Origin: Metaruminococcus_A sp050943475
Lineage (GTDB): Bacteria > Bacillota > Clostridia > Oscillospirales > Ruminococcaceae
Reading direction: 5' to 3'
Length of the DNA stretch: 64,000 nt
Assembly (NCBI GenBank): GCA_050943475.1
Contig: JBMNPF010000005.1
Coordinates: 124,001 to 188,000, forward strand
Below are positions 1 to 7,599 of the stretch, one piece after another (position 1 is the first letter of the stretch; the number at the start of each line of letters is the position of its first letter). The notes below the pieces were generated by a model, which did no database searches, had not been told where the DNA came from, and saw only the letters and a list, made by a program, of their open reading frames with translations. The position numbers and the translations under genes are program-made.

Positions 1-872
1 TCAGCCCGCACCACAAGCTACGCATTGTTCAGTCGCTGAAACGGCATGGGCATGTCGTCGCCATGACGGGGGACGGCGTCAACGACGCACCGGCGGTCAA
101 AGAGGCGGATATCGGCGTTTCCATGGGCATTGGCGGGAGCGACGTCACCAAAGAAGCGAGCGACCTTATCCTGCTTGACGATAATTTTGCAACCCTTGTC
201 GCCGCCGTAGAGGAAGGGCGAGTCATTTACAGCAACATCCGCAAGTTTATTCGTTACCTGCTTTCCTGTAACATCGGTGAGGTGCTCACCATGTTTGTCG
301 GTATTCTTATGGGCCTGCCGGTCGTCCTGCTGCCCATTCAAATCCTCCTTGTCAACCTCGCTACCGACGGCCCTCCGGCCATCGCTCTGGGATTGGAGCC
401 CGCCGAAGATGACGTAATGAGCAGGCGGCCGCGCCGCAGAAGCGACAGCGTCTTTTCCGGCGGGCTGCTTACCACCATCCTGTTCCGCGGCTGCCTTATC
501 GGGCTGACAACCCTTGCGGTTTTTACCACTTTTTTTGACCGCTACCATACCGTGGACATTGCGCGCACAGCGGCTTTTCTGACGTTGGTGCTCACCCAGC
601 TCATCCATGTGTTTGAGTGTAAAAGTGAAACCAAGACCATTTTTTCAGTACCGTATTTCAACAATGTAAAGCTCATATTTGCTGTACTGTTGTCAGCAGC
701 TGTAGTGTTTGGGGCCATTTACATTCCGCTGCTCCAGCCAATCTTCTCCACCGTTGCTCTTTCAGGACTGGATCTTCTGACGGTATTCCTCTACTGCTTG
801 GCTGTACCAGTGTTGTCTGCTTTGTTTAAATGGATTACACGGCATTTTACCTCTGCAAAAAACCGGGAATAA
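1..872 (+). CDS. Cation-transporting P-type ATPase, probably Ca2+ type (C-terminal part, 5' end outside window)
   Basis: Only the last 290 or so residues are present; the frame is open from base 3. The visible part begins at the end of the phosphorylation domain with the hinge motif TGDGVNDAPAVKEADIGVSMG-like (TGDGVNDAP is exact). It continues through the last membrane segments. Two segments carry the motifs that bind calcium in SERCA-type pumps: NIGE (transmembrane segment 5) and NLATDG (segment 6), followed by PPAIALGLEP. This supports an IIA-type Ca2+ exporter at the plasma membrane, driven by ATP. The C-terminus ends normally. The aspartate phosphorylation site and the segment 4 ligand lie upstream of the window, so ion specificity is an inference from segments 5 and 6. 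Confidence 0.9.
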   Translation, partial: SPHHKLRIVQSLKRHGHVVAMTGDGVNDAPAVKEADIGVSMGIGGSDVTKEASDLILLDDNFATLVAAVEEGRVIYSNIRKFIRYLLSCNIGEVLTMFVGILMGLPVVLLPIQILLVNLATDGPPAIALGLEPAEDDVMSRRPRRRSDSVFSGGLLTTILFRGCLIGLTTLAVFTTFFDRYHTVDIARTAAFLTLVLTQLIHVFECKSETKTIFSVPYFNNVKLIFAVLLSAAVVFGAIYIPLLQPIFSTVALSGLDLLTVFLYCLAVPVLSALFKWITRHFTSAKNRE

Positions 873-954
873 TTTTTGTGCCTTCTTGCTATTCGGCGTA
901 TGGTGGCATATAATAAAACTATATTCGTTGGAGAAAAGCGAGGGGAAGTTGAAG

Positions 955-2022
955 ATGAAAATTGGCATTCTGACAAGCGGCGGCGACTGCCCAGGTTTGA
1001 ACGCAACCATTCGCGGCGCAGCAAAAGCGATCTACGAACAGGTAAAGGATCCGCAGATCGTCGGCATTGTAGACGGTTATCACGGCCTGATTCACGGAGA
1101 ATCCCATAAAATGAGCCCGGAGGATTTTTCAGGTATCCTTACGCGGGGCGGCACCATTTTGGGCACTTCGCGCCAGCCCTATAAAAAAATGCGGGTCATT
1201 GAGGACAATGTCGATAAGGTCGAGAACATGAAAGCCAATTATAAAAAAATGGGGCTGGACTGTCTGCTCATCCTCGGCGGCAACGGTACTCATAAGACGG
1301 CAAAACTGCTTTCGGACGAGGGGCTGAATGTCATCGGCCTGCCTAAAACCATTGATAATGACATCTGGGGAACCGACGTAACCTTCGGCTTCCATACGGC
1401 GGTTGATATTGCAACCGACGTCATTGACCGCATTCACACCACGGCCTGCAGCCATAAGCGGGTTATGGTCATTGAGATCATGGGCAACAAAGCCGGTTGG
1501 CTCACCCTTTATTCCAGCATTGCAGGCGGGGCCGATATTGTCGTTATTCCGGAAATTCCCTTTGATGTGGATAAAATTGCAGAGTCGGTTCAGCGCCGTG
1601 CGGATAAAGGCAAAAACTTCTCGATTGTCGTGGTTGCAGAAGGCGCCATGGACAAAGAGGAAGCCAAGCTCAAAAAGAAGGAGCGCGCAAGACAGCGCCA
1701 GGAACGCGGGGAAATTACTGCGACCAACCGCATCGCGGCGGGAATCAGCGAGCGCATTGGGTTTGACACCCGCGTGGTTGTGCCGGGACATATTGTGCGC
1801 GGCGGTAGCCCGTCCTCCTATGACCGTGTACTTGCAACCCAGTTTGGCGTTTATGCCGCTGAGCTGATTGAGCAGCGCACCTTTGGCGTGTCGGTTGCCA
1901 TGAAAAACAACGTGGTCACCCACAATCCGCTGGAGGATGTGGCAGGCATTACCAAGTTTGTCCCAACCGATCATCAAATGATTCGCATCGCCCGTAAAAT
2001 TGGAATGTCGTTTGGCGATTAA
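955..2022 (+). CDS. pfkA: 6-phosphofructokinase, group III type
   Basis: 355 residues. It phosphorylates fructose 6-phosphate to the 1,6-bisphosphate in cytosolic glycolysis. The N-terminus MKIGILTSGGDCPGLNA is the nucleotide-binding loop; the sugar-phosphate site PKTIDND and the later MGNKAGWL are present. The donor-determining positions read GGNG (Gly where PPi enzymes carry Asp) and PKTIDND (Lys where E. coli-type ATP enzymes carry Gly). This Gly/Lys pair is typical of actinobacterial-type ATP enzymes, so ATP is the likelier donor. The ATG at 955 follows GAGGGGAAG; an in-frame ATG at 886 lacks a ribosome site and would add a non-family extension. No operon partner is evident downstream. 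Confidence 0.93.
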   Translation: MKIGILTSGGDCPGLNATIRGAAKAIYEQVKDPQIVGIVDGYHGLIHGESHKMSPEDFSGILTRGGTILGTSRQPYKKMRVIEDNVDKVENMKANYKKMGLDCLLILGGNGTHKTAKLLSDEGLNVIGLPKTIDNDIWGTDVTFGFHTAVDIATDVIDRIHTTACSHKRVMVIEIMGNKAGWLTLYSSIAGGADIVVIPEIPFDVDKIAESVQRRADKGKNFSIVVVAEGAMDKEEAKLKKKERARQRQERGEITATNRIAAGISERIGFDTRVVVPGHIVRGGSPSSYDRVLATQFGVYAAELIEQRTFGVSVAMKNNVVTHNPLEDVAGITKFVPTDHQMIRIARKIGMSFGD

Positions 2023-2191
2023 ATGGAGGGTTTCTCACCTAAGGACCTCTGAATGACAAAATCCGGGAACCGGTTTTTGAAAAATGATTTTCGGATGTTC
2101 AGTCTGCTTCAGGTGGAAAAGGATCAAGCCGCCGTTTTGGCAGCTTCAAAAAACTTTGACAAAACAGAACATCAACAGAAAGGAATAAACT

Positions 2192-2488
2192 ATGATCAAG
2201 CACATCGTTCTATACAATGCAGTTGAAGGGAAGGAAGCCTATCTTTCTTCCGGGCATTACCAACAGATGAAGCAGGCGCTTGAATCGCTGGTCGGCCGGA
2301 TTGACGGTCTGCTCAAAGTGGAGGTTTCGGTGACTTACAACGAAACCTCGCACGACATCTGCCTTTACACGGAATTTACCGACAAGGCTTCGCTGGAAGC
2401 GTACCGCACCAACCCGGCGCATCTGGAGGCGGCAAAAATTGTGCGCAGCCTCACCAAAGACCGTGTCAGTGCAGATTTTGAAGTGTAA
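2192..2488 (+). CDS. Dabb-domain (stress-responsive A/B barrel) protein
   Basis: 98 residues, the usual size of a stand-alone Dabb protein. It starts MIKHIVLY, the typical first strand with its conserved His, and ends with LEAYRTNPAHLEAAKIV, the family helix with the HP/H pattern. Dabb proteins form dimeric alpha/beta barrels; most bacterial ones have no assigned reaction. AAAGGAATAAACT provides the ribosome site. It appears monocistronic: a strong hairpin follows at 2530-2583. Confidence 0.85.
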   Translation: MIKHIVLYNAVEGKEAYLSSGHYQQMKQALESLVGRIDGLLKVEVSVTYNETSHDICLYTEFTDKASLEAYRTNPAHLEAAKIVRSLTKDRVSADFEV

Positions 2489-2497
2489 AAATAATAC

Positions 2498-2526
2498 TTG
2501 CATTTTGTCCGTTTTTTTAGTATACT
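2498..2526 (+). promoter_or_regulatory. Sigma-A-type promoter for tRNA-Ser
   Basis: TTGCAT (2498-2503), a 17-base spacer, then TATACT (2521-2526). The predicted start near 2533 falls inside the hairpin that precedes the tRNA, so the promoter sits between the Dabb gene and its apparent terminator. Confidence 0.6.
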
Positions 2527-2529
2527 ATT

Positions 2530-2593
2530 AGTCGTTATCAAAATTGTTGCGGGAATGTTCCGCAACAATTTTTGGATAACGACTTTCTTTTTT
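2530..2593 (+). terminator. Long hairpin with U-tract between the Dabb gene and tRNA-Ser
   Basis: Inner arms AAAATTGTTGCGG (2540-2552) and CCGCAACAATTTT (2560-2572). They are extended by outer arms GTCGTTATC and GATAACGAC with one bulged G. A T-rich stretch runs up to the first base of the tRNA. It looks like the Dabb terminator, but it also lies in the predicted tRNA leader. Confidence 0.65.
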
Positions 2594-2684
2594 GGAAGCG
2601 TATCGAAGTGGTCATAACGGCCCGCACTCGAAATGCGGTAGTCCCTAACGGGGCTCGTGGGTTCGAATCCCACCGCTTCCGCCA
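2594..2684 (+). tRNA. tRNA-Ser(CGA)
   Basis: Acceptor arms GGAAGCG (2594-2600) and CGCTTCC pair fully, followed by discriminator G and an encoded CCA (2682-2684). The anticodon stem CCGCA/TGCGG encloses loop CTCGAAA, giving anticodon CGA at 2629-2631. A long variable arm (GTCCC...GGGGC) and the T-arm GTGGG-TTCGAAT-CCCAC complete a class II tRNA. The anticodon reads UCG serine codons. Confidence 0.95.
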
Positions 2685-2689
2685 GACAG

Positions 2690-2728
2690 GGCCTGGAGCC
2701 AATTCGCGCTCCGGGCTCTTTTCTTTAT
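2690..2728 (+). terminator. Terminator after tRNA-Ser
   Basis: GCCTGGAGC (2691-2699) pairs with GCTCCGGGC (2708-2716) with one mismatch, followed by TCTTTTCTTT. Confidence 0.75.
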
Positions 2729-2784
2729 CATGGCTGAGATGCCTGCGTTTGAACCAGCATCTTTTTTGTCCCCGGCAGAGACGC

Positions 2785-2820
2785 GGAGCAAGCGATATAT
2801 CGCTTGCTCCGGCTTTTTTT
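2785..2820 (+). terminator. Rho-independent terminator
   Basis: Perfect palindrome GGAGCAAGCGATA/TATCGCTTGCTCC (2785-2810), then GGC and eight T residues. Confidence 0.7.
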
Positions 2821-2940
2821 CAAAAGTCACCGCCGCCCTCAACGCTCCGACCTGCTACCAACTTTTTGTGTGCTGTAGGAGTTCGACTCCACCTGCCGAA
2901 ACGCTAAAAACATCTTTTTCACAGTCCCTTTACATCCGAG

Positions 2941-2980
2941 AGCCTCGACACGCAAATCGCGTTTGGGGCTTTTTTCTTTT
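2941..2980 (+). terminator. Rho-independent terminator
   Basis: AGCC (2941-2944) pairs with GGCT (2967-2970) and ACGC with GCGT inside, followed by TTTTTTCTTTT. Confidence 0.55.
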
Positions 2981-3049
2981 GTAATAGCTTTGTCCTCATG
3001 AGAGAAGATTTCTGGAATTCTTAATAGGCATAACTGGGTGTTAGATATA

Positions 3050-3078
3050 TTGAATTTGAGAGAAATTTATGCTAAACT
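3050..3078 (+). promoter_or_regulatory. Promoter of the LysR-type regulator
   Basis: TTGAAT (3050-3055), 17-base spacer, TAAACT (3073-3078), 18 bases before the start codon. Confidence 0.5.
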
Positions 3079-3096
3079 ATATGCGGGGGTGCGGAT

Positions 3097-3987
3097 ATGG
3101 AACTTCGTGTACTTAACTATTTTTTAGCAGTTGCAAGAGAAGAAAACTTTACAAAAGCAGCCGGGCAACTTCACGTTACACAGCCAACGCTGTCAAGACA
3201 AATTGCTGATTTAGAGCAGGAGCTTGGCGTCAAGCTGTTTGTCCGCAGTAATCACAATATTATTTTAACCGAGGACGGAATGATATTAAAACGCCGTGCG
3301 CAGGAAATTCTGTCTTTGGCAGATAAAACAAAACGAGATTTTATGCAAAAAGAGGAAGCACTCTCCGGCACAATTTCAATCGGCAGCGGTGAATTCCGTT
3401 CGACGGAATATCTGGCAAAAATCATCGCAGAATTCCGCAAGAAATATCCCAATGTAAAATATGAGATATACAGCGGAAACGCAAATAATATTCGCGATTA
3501 TATTGAAAGAGGATTTCTCGATATAGGTTTAATGTCAGAGCCGGTTGATATGCGTAAATATAACTTTGTCAATATGCCAATCAAAGAACAATGGGGTGTG
3601 TTTGTTCCGAACGATTCCGAGCTGTCCGAAAAGGAAAGGATAAGACCAGAGGATTTAGTAGGAATGTCGGTTGTGACTGCAACAGGCGACTTCAACCAAA
3701 GCCGAATCGGAAAATGGTTTGGTGATGTTAAAGATCGGGTGGAAATTGCGGCGACCGCAAATCTTCCTTATAACGAAGCCGTGTTAGCCAAAGAAAATAT
3801 TGGGGTAATGCTTAGTATAAACTTAAACTGTACCTACGAAAATTTACGCTTTATTCCATTACAACCCGTTTTGGAGATTTCAACGGTCTTGGGGTGGAAG
3901 AAGGACCAGATGTTTTCGGCCGCAACCTCTGCTTTTATTGATTTTGCAGAACAATGCTTAAAAAACATATCTATTGATAAAATATAA
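3097..3987 (+). CDS. LysR-family transcriptional regulator
   Basis: 296 residues, standard LysR length. The first 60 residues form the winged helix-turn-helix (MELRVLNYFLAVAREENFTKAA, then LHVTQPTLSRQIADLE, the recognition helix). The rest is a periplasmic-binding-protein-like effector domain starting near ISIGSGEF. It sits just upstream of, and in the same direction as, the MerR-led redox gene run. A terminator-like hairpin and a new promoter lie in between, so it is probably a separate transcription unit controlling the island; the effector is unknown. Its A/T-rich codon use differs from the flanking GC-rich genes. Confidence 0.92.
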   Translation: MELRVLNYFLAVAREENFTKAAGQLHVTQPTLSRQIADLEQELGVKLFVRSNHNIILTEDGMILKRRAQEILSLADKTKRDFMQKEEALSGTISIGSGEFRSTEYLAKIIAEFRKKYPNVKYEIYSGNANNIRDYIERGFLDIGLMSEPVDMRKYNFVNMPIKEQWGVFVPNDSELSEKERIRPEDLVGMSVVTATGDFNQSRIGKWFGDVKDRVEIAATANLPYNEAVLAKENIGVMLSINLNCTYENLRFIPLQPVLEISTVLGWKKDQMFSAATSAFIDFAEQCLKNISIDKI

Positions 3988-3990
3988 GCA

Positions 3991-4020
3991 TTAGACATTT
4001 CAAATGGTCAAATTTATAAT
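3991..4020 (+). promoter_or_regulatory. Predicted promoter of the MerR-led redox operon
   Basis: TTAGAC (3991-3996), 18-base spacer, TATAAT (4015-4020). Long spacers are common at MerR-controlled promoters; this one is only one base over the normal length. Confidence 0.45.
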
Positions 4021-4056
4021 AAAGATGTTCCAAGACGGAGCATCTTTATTTTTTTA
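4018..4056 (+). terminator. Hairpin with T-run between LysR and MerR genes
   Basis: AAAGATGTTCC pairs with GGAGCATCTTT (one mismatch) around loop AAGAC, followed by ATTTTTTTATT. It overlaps the -10 element of the next promoter, so it can be the LysR terminator or a leader attenuator of the MerR operon. Confidence 0.6.
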
Positions 4057-4073
4057 TTGGGAGAGGAGCCAAA

Positions 4074-4451
4074 ATGACCATTCACGAGGCAAGCGAAAAA
4101 TATAACATTCCTGTCAGGATATTACAGGAGTATGAAAGTTGGGGATTATGCGGCGAGGTCAAAAAAGTAATGGGCTCGTGGCATTATGACGACAGCGATA
4201 TTGAGCGTTTGAGCACCATTATGACGCTCCACGACATCGGATTCACAAATGCCGAGGTGGAACGATATATGAAATTACTTTTACAAGGTATATCCGGTGA
4301 AGATGAGCGGCTTAAAATGCTGGAAACAAAAAGAAATGGAACGCTTGATGAAATCCACTTTAAGGAACGGCAATTAGATCGACTGGATTATCTGCGGTTT
4401 GAAATGAAATCGCAGAATAAAAACAAAACGAAAAGGAGATTTTCAAAATGA
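4074..4451 (+). CDS. MerR-family transcriptional regulator
   Basis: 125 residues. The N-terminal helix-turn-helix reads MTIHEASEKYNIPVRILQEYE, then the wing and a second motif IERLSTIMTLHDIGFTNAEVERYM. A C-terminal dimerisation helix follows (ERLKMLETKRN to the end). No conserved Cys pair typical of metal-sensing MerR proteins is present, so a metal-independent signal such as an electrophile or redox compound is more likely. The stop overlaps the next start (ATGA at 4448), indicating translational coupling to the flavodoxin lipoprotein. It is likely an autoregulator of the operon. Confidence 0.85.
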   Translation: MTIHEASEKYNIPVRILQEYESWGLCGEVKKVMGSWHYDDSDIERLSTIMTLHDIGFTNAEVERYMKLLLQGISGEDERLKMLETKRNGTLDEIHFKERQLDRLDYLRFEMKSQNKNKTKRRFSK

Positions 4452-5146
4452 AAAAATTAGTTTCTATTTTTATGGCACTCACTCTGCTGCTCTCTTTTGC
4501 AGCTTGCAGCAACAATGCGAATAATGAGGGTTCTTCCTCTGCCCCGCCGCAGTCAAGTACTCCCAATTCAACATCCGCCGAAGAACCAAATAATCAAAAC
4601 GATTCTTCCGTACCCAGCGAAGAATCAAGTAACCCAAATGCTTCTTCTACACCGATCGAAACAAGCTCGAAATCATTAGTGGTTTATTTCTCTTGGTCGG
4701 GAAACACCGAAAATGTCGCCAAGTCGATCCAGAGCCAAACAAATTCCGACATTTTTGAAATCGTACCCGCCACACCGTACAGCGATGATTATGATACCGT
4801 TGTAGATTTGGCACAGGAAGAACAGCGGAACAACGCCCGTCCGGCTATTTCTAACAGCATTGAAAACATTGAACAGTACGATGTGATCTATGTGGGCTTT
4901 CCCAACTGGTGGGGTGATATGCCAATGATCCTCTATACATTTTTCGATACTTATGACCTGTCCGACAAGACGGTTGCTCTGTTCTGCACCAGCGGCGGCA
5001 GCGGACTTTCTGGAACGGTAAATGAGGTGAAAACTCTGGAACCAAATGCAACCGTGACGGAAGGGCTGCATATCAGAGATGGTGCCTCTGACAGTCCGGA
5101 CAGCGCTGTCAGCGAATGGCTGAACAAGATAGGACTTGCTGAATAG
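4448..5146 (+). CDS. Lipid-anchored flavodoxin-like protein
   Basis: 232 residues. A lipoprotein signal ends in SFAAC with the lipidated Cys at position 20. A Ser/Asn/Pro-rich linker (about 21-75) spaces the domain from the membrane. From about residue 76 a flavodoxin fold begins with VVYFSWSGNTENVA, whose SWSGNTE loop binds the FMN phosphate. FPNWWGDMP and FCTSGGSGLSG correspond to the isoalloxazine-flanking loops. Flavodoxins normally act in the cytosol; the signal places this one on the outer face of the membrane. It is close in sequence to the flavodoxin half of the next gene, 11 bases downstream. Confidence 0.85.
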   Translation: MKKLVSIFMALTLLLSFAACSNNANNEGSSSAPPQSSTPNSTSAEEPNNQNDSSVPSEESSNPNASSTPIETSSKSLVVYFSWSGNTENVAKSIQSQTNSDIFEIVPATPYSDDYDTVVDLAQEEQRNNARPAISNSIENIEQYDVIYVGFPNWWGDMPMILYTFFDTYDLSDKTVALFCTSGGSGLSGTVNEVKTLEPNATVTEGLHIRDGASDSPDSAVSEWLNKIGLAE

Positions 5147-5157
5147 GAGGTCATGTT

Positions 5158-6603
5158 ATGAAAAAGATGGTATCGCTGCTTGTATCGCTATCCCTCGTGT
5201 TTTCTCTGGCAGCTTGCAGCCAATCAGAAAATCTCGGAGCAAGTTCGGAACAACCGCCTGCAAGCAATTCTTTGGAGGTAACCGATATGCAAATACCTGA
5301 AAACTTTGTTTTAATAAAAGGCGGCTCGTTCCAAATGGGCAGCCCCGATTCCGAAGCGTGGCGCAGTGCTGATGAAACACAGCACACGGTTACGGTCAGT
5401 GATTTCTATATGAGCAGATATGAGCTGACGCAAAAGGAATATGAAGAAATCACAGGCCATAATCCGAGTAACTTTTCGGGAGAAAATCTGCCCGTTGAAA
5501 ACATCTCTTGGCTTGACGCAGTAGCCTACTGCAACGCCCGAAGTGAAAAGGACGGATTAACCCCGGTCTATACAATCGACGGTCAGAGTGTTTCCTGGGA
5601 CAGGAGTGCAAACGGCTACCGCCTGCCCACTGAGGCGGAATGGGAATATGCCTGCCGTGCCGGTACGAGTACGCCGTTTTATATGGAAAATTCACCGAGC
5701 GCAGAGGATGCAAACTATTACGGGCATTACCCTTATCAAATAGAGGACAATTATTTTTCACAGGGCAATTTGGAAGTACAACCCGGCGAATACAGACAAA
5801 CCACTGTCCCGGTAGACAGTTTTTCCGAAAATCCTTATGGACTTTACAATATGCACGGTAATGTAAGTGAATGGGTTTGGGATTATTACGGCGATTATTC
5901 CGCTGATGAACAAACGAATCCTGCCGGTCCTGCCTCCGGCACGCTTCGGGTTTACCGTGGCGGCGGCTGGAATGATTTTGCTAAAAATATGCGCTCGGCA
6001 TACCGTGCTACATTGGAACAAAATAAAGGCAGTTTCAATCTCGGTATTCGCTTGGTATTAAATGCGGCTCCCGGTTCCGGCAGTGTTTCAGGCACAGGAG
6101 CTCAAAATGCGCCTGCTGACGGAAATGGTAAAATCCTGATTGCCTATTTCTCGTGGGGAGGCAATACAGAGGGTGTCGCCGAAGAAATCCAAAGTCAGAC
6201 GGGTGCAGACATCTTTGAAATTACAATGGTAAATCCTTATTCAAGCGACTACAACACCGTTTTGGACGAGGCACAGCGGGATCAGAACGCACAGGCCCGC
6301 CCAGAACTTGCAAATCACATAGACAATATGGACGAGTACGATATTGTTATGATCGGTTATCCCAACTGGTGGGCTTCAATTCCTATGCCGGTTGCTTCTT
6401 TCCTTGAAGAATACGATTTTTCCGGGAAAACCATTCTCCCGTTCTGCTCTCACGGCGGCGGCCGTTTCGGGCAGAGCTTGACAGCTATTGCCAAGCTTGC
6501 GCCGGATGCCGTAATGGGTGAAGCGCTTTCGATCCACTATTCGGGCGGCTCGGAACTTTCGGGAGATGTGTCCGACTGGCTGGACAGCAATGGAATTCAA
6601 TGA
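5158..6603 (+). CDS. Lipoprotein fusing a SUMF1/FGE-like domain to a flavodoxin domain
   Basis: 481 residues. The signal peptide ends in SLAAC, Cys20. Residues about 50-302 are a formylglycine-generating-enzyme (SUMF1) fold: FVLIKGGSFQMGS, RYELTQKEYEEITG, RLPTEAEWEYACRAG, NMHGNVSEWVWD and YRGGGW are all recognisable. Active FGE uses a Cys pair shortly after RGGSW; here that stretch (RGGGWNDFAKNMRSAYRAT) has none, so formylglycine formation is unlikely. Residues about 324-481 are a complete flavodoxin domain (YFSWGGNTEG, YPNWWASIP, CSHGGG). The reading frame is continuous across both domains. It follows AGGAGG and lies inside the redox operon. Role unknown; an extracytoplasmic redox protein is the safest inference. 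Confidence 0.85.
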   Translation: MKKMVSLLVSLSLVFSLAACSQSENLGASSEQPPASNSLEVTDMQIPENFVLIKGGSFQMGSPDSEAWRSADETQHTVTVSDFYMSRYELTQKEYEEITGHNPSNFSGENLPVENISWLDAVAYCNARSEKDGLTPVYTIDGQSVSWDRSANGYRLPTEAEWEYACRAGTSTPFYMENSPSAEDANYYGHYPYQIEDNYFSQGNLEVQPGEYRQTTVPVDSFSENPYGLYNMHGNVSEWVWDYYGDYSADEQTNPAGPASGTLRVYRGGGWNDFAKNMRSAYRATLEQNKGSFNLGIRLVLNAAPGSGSVSGTGAQNAPADGNGKILIAYFSWGGNTEGVAEEIQSQTGADIFEITMVNPYSSDYNTVLDEAQRDQNAQARPELANHIDNMDEYDIVMIGYPNWWASIPMPVASFLEEYDFSGKTILPFCSHGGGRFGQSLTAIAKLAPDAVMGEALSIHYSGGSELSGDVSDWLDSNGIQ

Positions 6604-6622
6604 AAGAAAGGTGCTTTGAACA

Positions 6623-7063
6623 ATGAAAGTGATAGATAAACAACAGTTTGAAGCAATTAATGTGTTTGGGACAGGAAGTCCCAACCAAGCCTTTGCGCAG
6701 TATTTTATCGGCGAGTCCTTTTTGAATCCGTTGACAAATCCGCAGGAAACAGTATTTCTTGCCAATGTGACCTTTGAACCCGGCTGCCGCAACAACTGGC
6801 ACATTCACCACGCCAAAAGCGGCGGCGGTCAGCTTCTTATCTGCACGGCGGGCGAGGGCTGGTACAGGGAAGAAAATAAACCGCCTGTTTCTCTTACCCC
6901 AGGGACGGTCATCACGATTCCGGCGGAGGTGAAGCACTGGCACGGAGCGAAAAAGGACAGCTGGTTTTCGCATATCGCGGTGGAAGTGCCGGGTGAAGAT
7001 ACGGCAAATGAATGGTGCGAGCCTGTGAGCGATGAAGAATATACAAAATTGGAGGAAAAATAA
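6623..7063 (+). CDS. Cupin-domain protein of the carboxymuconolactone-decarboxylase-associated type
   Basis: 146 residues. A single cupin barrel carries the metal-binding first motif PGCRNNWHIHHA and a second motif around TIPAEVKHWHGA, giving the usual set of His ligands. No signal peptide. Such cupins are regularly found beside, or fused to, carboxymuconolactone decarboxylase-like proteins, and one lies further down this operon. The reaction is not known; quinone, peroxide or aldehyde handling is a reasonable guess from context. The stop at 7063 is one base before the next start. Confidence 0.85.
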   Translation: MKVIDKQQFEAINVFGTGSPNQAFAQYFIGESFLNPLTNPQETVFLANVTFEPGCRNNWHIHHAKSGGGQLLICTAGEGWYREENKPPVSLTPGTVITIPAEVKHWHGAKKDSWFSHIAVEVPGEDTANEWCEPVSDEEYTKLEEK

Positions 7064-7064
7064 A

Positions 7065-7535
7065 ATGAGCAAAAAACTTGTAGCGTATTTCTCAGCAAGC
7101 GGTGTTACCAAATCCGCCGCAGAGCATTTGGCAAAAGTGGCCGGCGCCGATCTCTTTGAAATTAAGCCCGCTGTTCCCTATACCCGTGCCGATCTTGATT
7201 GGACGAATCAAAAAAGCCGCAGTTCGGTTGAGATGAACAATCCTGAGTCCCGCCCCGAAATCGCCGAACGGCTTTCTAATATGGGCGACTACGACACCGT
7301 ATTTATCGGTTTTCCGATTTGGTGGTATGTTGCACCGACCATTATCAATACCTTTTTAGAAAGCTACAATTTTTCGGGCAAGACAATCATCCCCTTTGCA
7401 ACTTCCGGCGGCAGCGGAATGGGTAAAACCGTAGAAGTGCTAAAACCTCTTTGCCCGGGTGCAAATTGGGAGAAAGGCAAAATGCTGAATCATGTATCGG
7501 AGCGGGAGCTGGAAGATTGGGTAAAAGGTCTTTAA
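7065..7535 (+). CDS. Flavodoxin (cytosolic)
   Basis: 156 residues with no signal peptide, starting MSKKLVAYFSASGVTKSAAE, where SASGVTK is the FMN phosphate loop. FPIWWYVAP and ATSGGSGMG are the flavin-stacking loops. It aligns along its length with the two secreted flavodoxin domains upstream, including the shared RPE...N...YD.V..GFP.WW pattern. This suggests local duplication, with one copy kept in the cytosol. Start chosen at 7065, behind GGAGG, rather than an in-frame ATG at 7032 inside the cupin gene. It probably acts as a low-potential electron carrier or a quinone/nitro reductase. Confidence 0.88.
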   Translation: MSKKLVAYFSASGVTKSAAEHLAKVAGADLFEIKPAVPYTRADLDWTNQKSRSSVEMNNPESRPEIAERLSNMGDYDTVFIGFPIWWYVAPTIINTFLESYNFSGKTIIPFATSGGSGMGKTVEVLKPLCPGANWEKGKMLNHVSERELEDWVKGL

Positions 7536-7599
7536 GTAGACGAACGGATTTGTGACGAGAAAATGTTCTGCCGCAAATGAAGAATCAGGAGGTGGCGTT

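Larger units (their letters stand above)
2729..3096. other. Intergenic region between tRNA-Ser and the LysR gene
   Basis: No convincing gene. It holds two further hairpins with T-runs (2785-2820 and 2941-2980), a short tRNA T-arm-like stretch near 2876-2906, and the LysR promoter at 3050-3078. Several consecutive terminator-like hairpins after a tRNA suggest a place where tRNA or stable RNA genes have been lost. Confidence 0.6.

Noticed and set aside
1129..1977. Long open frame opposite the phosphofructokinase gene
   Set aside because: Mirror of a strongly conserved gene; no domain and no ribosome site.
2876..2906. tRNA T-arm-like stretch (GGAGTTCGACTCC) suggesting a second tRNA
   Set aside because: The T-stem does not pair with a TTCGACT loop in register, and no acceptor or anticodon stem could be built. 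At most a decayed remnant.
5158..6603. A functional formylglycine-generating enzyme serving a sulfatase
   Set aside because: The two active-site Cys are absent and no sulfatase gene is nearby.
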